The notes below the pieces were generated by a model. That model was not told the DNA's origin and did no database searches. It saw only the letters and a program-made list of their open reading frames with translations. The position numbers and the translations under genes are program-made. This document shows positions 60,443 to 64,000 of a stretch of 64,000 bases of DNA, piece by piece; the stretch's first letter is position 1, and each line of letters begins with the position of its first letter. The stretch is from Rhodomicrobium vannielii ATCC 17100 (lineage in GTDB: Bacteria > Pseudomonadota > Alphaproteobacteria > Rhizobiales > Rhodomicrobiaceae). The stretch is from contig NC_014664.1 in the NCBI RefSeq assembly GCF_000166055.1, positions 3,317,501-3,381,500 of the forward strand, in the 5' to 3' direction.

Positions 60443-63329
60443 TCACGCTACGCTTCGAAACCGGCTCACGCCGACCCCGCTCGACGACGCCGAGGGCAGC
60501 GGGCGGCAGCGGGCGGATCGCGCCGTTGCGGCGCTCAAGGCGGCTCGGCCAGACGCCGCCTTCGACGACAAGACGGTTGCATTCCTGTCCGGCGTCTTCG
60601 CAGGTTCGCACTACCTTTTCGGGCTCGTCGAACGCAACCCGGAGCGGCTTTTCGAAACGCTTGAAACCTCGCCGGAAGCGCGCTTCGACGCGGTGCTCGC
60701 CCGCGTCGCGGACGAAGCGACGGCGGCCGCCAGCCAGCGCGAGCTGATGACAGCGCTGCGCATCGCCAAAGCCGACGTCGCCTTCCTCGTCGCGCTCGCC
60801 GACCTCGGCGAGGTGTGGAGCGTGGACGAAGTTACGCTCCGCCTGACGGATGCGGCCGATGCGCTTGTCGGCCATGCGGTGCGCTTCCTGCTCGCCCGCG
60901 CGATGGAGGCGCGCAAGTTCTTCCCGCCCGACCATACGCGCCCCGAGGAGGGCAGCGGCTTCATCGTGCTCGGCATGGGCAAATACGGCGCGCACGAACT
61001 GAACTATTCGAGCGACATCGACCTCATCATCTTCTACGACCGCGAAATCGCGCCTCTCGCGCCCGGCGTCGAGGTGCAGCCGTTCTTCGTGCGGCTCGTG
61101 CGCGACCTTGTCACGATCCTGCAAGAGCGCACGGCGGACGGTTACGTGTTCCGCACCGATCTGCGGCTGCGGCCCGATCCCGGCTCCACGCAGGCCGCCA
61201 TCTCCACCGACGCGGCGTTTCGCTATTACGAAAGCCTCGGCCAGAACTGGGAGCGCGCCGCCATGATAAAGGCGCGGCCCGTGGCGGGCGACATCGCGGC
61301 GGGCGACGCATTCCTGAAGTCGCTTGCACCTTACATCTGGCGCAAGTACCTCGACTACAACGCCATCTCCGACATTCATGCCATGAAGCGGCAGATCCAC
61401 GCCGCAAAGGGGCACGAGAAGATTGCGGTCGCGGGGCACAATCTGAAGCTCGGGCGCGGCGGCATCCGCGAGATCGAGTTCTTCGTGCAGTCGCAACAAC
61501 TCATCGCGGGCGGACGGCAGCCGCCGCTGCGCACGCGCCGCACGATCACGGGCCTCAAGCTTCTGACGGATTACGAGTGGATCACGCCGGAGGTGCGCGA
61601 CGACCTGTCCGACGCCTACCGCACGCTGCGCCGCATGGAGCATCGCCTTCAGATGGTGGCGGACCAGCAGACGCATTCGCTTCCGACCCAGCCCGCCGAA
61701 CTCGAACGCTTCGCGCGTTTCGCAGGATATGCCGATGTGGCGCGTTTCGAGCGAGACATGCGCTCCACCATGATGATGGTGCAGGAGCATTACGCGGCGC
61801 TGTTCGAGAAGACGCCGCAACTCACGGCGCCGCAGGCCGGCGGCGGAAATCTCGTCTTCGCGGGCGATGTGGAAGACCCCGCCACTCTCACCACGCTTGC
61901 CGCGATGGGCTTCAAGAACCCATCCGGCGTCATCGGCATGGTGAAGGGCTGGCACTACGGGCGCTATCCCGCCATGCGATCCGCACGCGCGCGAGAGATA
62001 CTCACGGAGTTTACGCCGGCGCTCCTCGAAGCGTTCGGCAAGACCGGCGACCCGGATCTCGCGCTCTCCACCTTCGACAAGTTCCTCGGCGAGGTGCCGA
62101 CCGCGCTTCAGCTGTTCTCGATGCTGCGCGCGAACCCAACCTTCCTTCAGCTTCTCGCGCAGATCATGGGTTCCGCCCCGCGCCTTGCCCGCATCCTGTC
62201 GCGCCGCCGCCGCATCATGGAGGCGCTGCTCGACCCCGACGGCTTCGGCGAAGCTCCGACGCCGGAGGAAGTGCGCGACCACATCCGCCGGGACATTCTC
62301 GCGGCCGAAACCTACGACGACCGCCTCGACCGCGCGCGCGTCGTCGGGCAGGAGCGCATGTTCCTCGCGGGCGTCGAGCTGCTTTCGGGGCGTATCGACC
62401 CGCGCGAGGCGGGCGAAACCTATTCGCTGATCGCGGAATCGGTGATCGAGGCGCTGCTCGACGTGGTGCAGGAGCGCTACGGCAACGGCATGCCCGCGCC
62501 CGTGGTTCTCGCGATGGGCAAGCTCGGCGGCCGTGAGACGACGGCTTCATCCGATGTCGATCTCATCGTGGTTTACGATGTACCGCAGGAGAAGATGCAA
62601 GCCGCGCCGCAGCATTACGCGCGGCTGACGCAGCGCCTCATTTCCGCGCTGTCCGCACCGACGCCCGAGGGCGAGCTTTACGCAGTGGATATGCGGCTGC
62701 GCCCCTCCGGCAAGGCGGGGCCGGTTGCGGTGCGGCTCGACGGCTTCCTGTCCTACCAGAAAAACGAGGCTTGGACGTGGGAGCATCTCGCGCTCACCCG
62801 CGCGCGGCCCATCGCAGGCCCGGACGAGCTTCGCGACCGGCTTTCCGGCATGATCCGCGATGTGCTGACGCTGCCGCGCGACCGGGCGAAGACGGCGGCC
62901 GATGTCCTCGAAATGCGCGCGCTCATCGAGAAGGAGAAGGGCACGCGCGACATCTGGCAGATCAAGACGTTCAACGGCGGCCTGATCGACGTGGAATTCA
63001 TCGCGCAGTTTCTTCAGGTGGCGCACGCGGACCGGCTGCCGGACATCCTCGACCAGAACACCGAGGCCGCGCTGCGGAAGCTCGTCGCGGCGGGCGTGCT
63101 CGACCCGGAAGACGGCGGCAGGCTGATCCACGCGGCGGAGCTTTACAACGAAGTCTCCCAGATCCTCCGGCTGTGCACGGAAGGCGCGTTCAACCCGGCT
63201 GCCGCGCCGTGCGACCTCATCGAGGTTCTGCTGCACGTCACGGGTGAGCCGGACATCGCGCGTCTCGAAGGGCGGCTGCGCGATACCTATGCCGAAGTCG
63301 CAGCGCTGTTTCCGAAGCTCGTCTGTTAG
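60435..63329 (+). CDS. glnE: Bifunctional glutamine synthetase adenylyltransferase/deadenylase
   Basis: A 964-residue GlnE, the enzyme that adenylylates glutamine synthetase when nitrogen is plentiful and removes the AMP when it is scarce. Two nucleotidyltransferase halves each show the GSD-type motif: GMGKYGAHELNYSSDIDLIIFY (deadenylase, about 180-200, first part) and AMGKLGGRETTASSDVDLIVVY (adenylylase, about 695-715, first part). The spaced helical R domain between them receives PII. The start overlaps the kinase stop. The order protease-regulator-kinase-glnE is a familiar Rhizobiales arrangement. Confidence 0.95.
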   Translation: MLDHATLRNRLTPTPLDDAEGSGRQRADRAVAALKAARPDAAFDDKTVAFLSGVFAGSHYLFGLVERNPERLFETLETSPEARFDAVLARVADEATAAASQRELMTALRIAKADVAFLVALADLGEVWSVDEVTLRLTDAADALVGHAVRFLLARAMEARKFFPPDHTRPEEGSGFIVLGMGKYGAHELNYSSDIDLIIFYDREIAPLAPGVEVQPFFVRLVRDLVTILQERTADGYVFRTDLRLRPDPGSTQAAISTDAAFRYYESLGQNWERAAMIKARPVAGDIAAGDAFLKSLAPYIWRKYLDYNAISDIHAMKRQIHAAKGHEKIAVAGHNLKLGRGGIREIEFFVQSQQLIAGGRQPPLRTRRTITGLKLLTDYEWITPEVRDDLSDAYRTLRRMEHRLQMVADQQTHSLPTQPAELERFARFAGYADVARFERDMRSTMMMVQEHYAALFEKTPQLTAPQAGGGNLVFAGDVEDPATLTTLAAMGFKNPSGVIGMVKGWHYGRYPAMRSARAREILTEFTPALLEAFGKTGDPDLALSTFDKFLGEVPTALQLFSMLRANPTFLQLLAQIMGSAPRLARILSRRRRIMEALLDPDGFGEAPTPEEVRDHIRRDILAAETYDDRLDRARVVGQERMFLAGVELLSGRIDPREAGETYSLIAESVIEALLDVVQERYGNGMPAPVVLAMGKLGGRETTASSDVDLIVVYDVPQEKMQAAPQHYARLTQRLISALSAPTPEGELYAVDMRLRPSGKAGPVAVRLDGFLSYQKNEAWTWEHLALTRARPIAGPDELRDRLSGMIRDVLTLPRDRAKTAADVLEMRALIEKEKGTRDIWQIKTFNGGLIDVEFIAQFLQVAHADRLPDILDQNTEAALRKLVAAGVLDPEDGGRLIHAAELYNEVSQILRLCTEGAFNPAAAPCDLIEVLLHVTGEPDIARLEGRLRDTYAEVAALFPKLVC

Positions 63330-63560
63330 CAGGCGATCCGCAATAGTGGCGGGCGCGCTTCCCTTTTGCGATGCAACAGAAGCGCGGCCGAGGTGTTTTG
63401 CAGCGTCGGACGGTCGCCTTCCATCGTGGCGGTGGATCAGCGAAAAGCTTGCGAATAAGTCGATCGTTCACAAAAGCTTAGAGTGCTTTCGAAACCGAAC
63501 GCCCGCACAGTAAGCCGCGACTGATACGCAATTCCCGGCGCTGCGCTACGAGGACGGAAG

Positions 63561-64000
63561 ATGGCCCGCATCATTGTTGTCGACCCCTTCGATTATGTCG
63601 TCTTCGGCGGCACGGGCGATCTGGCCCGCCGCAAGCTGTTCCCCGCGCTCTATCACCGCGACTTCGACAATCAACTCCCCGAGACCGCGCGCATCATCGG
63701 CGTGGCGCGGCGCGACGAGACGACGGAGAGCTATCGCGCCGATGTGGAAGACGCGATCCGCGCCTCTCTGCCGGAGGGCGATATCGACGGCGAGGCGCTC
63801 GGCCGCTTCCTGTCGCGCGTCGTCTATGTGCGCGCCGATGGCACGAGCGATGACGGCTGGGACGAGTTGTCCCGCGTGCTCGACGAGCGCCGCGAGTGCA
63901 TTCGCGTGTTCTACCTTGCCACCGCGTCGAACCTGTTCGGCCCGATCTGTCATCGCATCAAGAGCCACGGCCTCATCACCGACAAGACGCGGCTCGTGCT
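63561..64000 (+). CDS. zwf: Glucose-6-phosphate 1-dehydrogenase (3' end outside window)
   Basis: The first 146 codons of G6PD, the entry enzyme of the pentose phosphate and Entner-Doudoroff routes. After MARIIVVDPFDYVV comes the cofactor motif FGGTGDLARRKLFPALYH. The conserved substrate region lies beyond the window. GAGGACGGAAG precedes the ATG. It begins 231 bases after glnE and is probably the first gene of a new unit; pgl or edd may follow outside. Confidence 0.94.
   Translation, partial: MARIIVVDPFDYVVFGGTGDLARRKLFPALYHRDFDNQLPETARIIGVARRDETTESYRADVEDAIRASLPEGDIDGEALGRFLSRVVYVRADGTSDDGWDELSRVLDERRECIRVFYLATASNLFGPICHRIKSHGLITDKTRLV

Noticed and set aside
60168-62282. A 704-codon frame on the minus strand across the kinase/glnE junction
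   Set aside because: Antisense to glnE and the kinase gene; composition is typical of a mirror frame and no motif is present.
1-64000. CRISPR arrays, rRNA or tRNA genes, prophage or origin of replication
   Set aside because: No regularly spaced repeats, no rRNA or tRNA signatures, no phage structural genes and no DnaA-box cluster were found by reading both strands.

Overview
This is a 64 kb chromosomal window from a high-GC alphaproteobacterium. The gene content and order point to the Hyphomicrobiales (Rhizobiales): rne-amiC-PBP1A-prfB, pepP-prmA, scpB-tatABC, the protease/two-component/glnE block, the TsaE-phosphotransferase fusion, and an Lrp regulator divergent from a guanidino hydrolase and ornithine aminotransferase. 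A Rhodomicrobium/Hyphomicrobium-like organism is plausible but cannot be proved from sequence alone. Nearly all of the window is dense housekeeping chromosome. No rRNA, tRNA or CRISPR array was seen.

Layout, left to right: the cut-off kinase gene prkA; a cold-shock gene; a DUF2076 protein; a pterin dehydratase; a possible structured RNA; hisC-tyrC; chaC; a TetR-type gene; rsfS-rlmH; a lone glycosyltransferase; the zinc operon zur-znuC-znuB behind a Zur-box promoter; and ispG (to 14150). From 14151 to 17695 lies the one clearly accessory island. It holds a KAP-type P-loop NTPase gene broken by an IS630-family element, with an IS481-family element inserted at the edge of the first. From 17877 come a small secreted protein, rne, amiC, a class A penicillin-binding protein, prfB with its programmed frameshift, a HAD phosphatase, pyrF, two adjacent inverted repeats, an acyl-CoA dehydrogenase/hydratase pair, pepP, prmA, scpB-tatABC, a HIT protein, a YidB-like protein, a GNAT protein and priA.

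From 42.5 kb come a second cold-shock gene with a long leader, a small companion gene, a dispersed palindromic repeat, the arginine/ornithine catabolic pair with its Lrp regulator, the dTDP-rhamnose operon rmlCBDA, two small proteins, the TsaE-AmgK-like fusion, pxpA beside a truncated SDR gene, an omega-aminotransferase, a methyltransferase and a deaminase. The window ends with a Do-like protease, a two-component system overlapping glnE, and the start of zwf.

The most interesting items are the nested insertion that splits the KAP gene, where removing both elements restores an uninterrupted frame and fixes the order of events; the transposase stop codons that lie in target DNA; a TA-flanked inverted repeat that may be an IS630-type MITE; a multi-hairpin RNA candidate upstream of hisC; the matching promoter/leader design of the two cold-shock genes, one with a three-codon upstream ORF; and a probably leaderless zur transcript.
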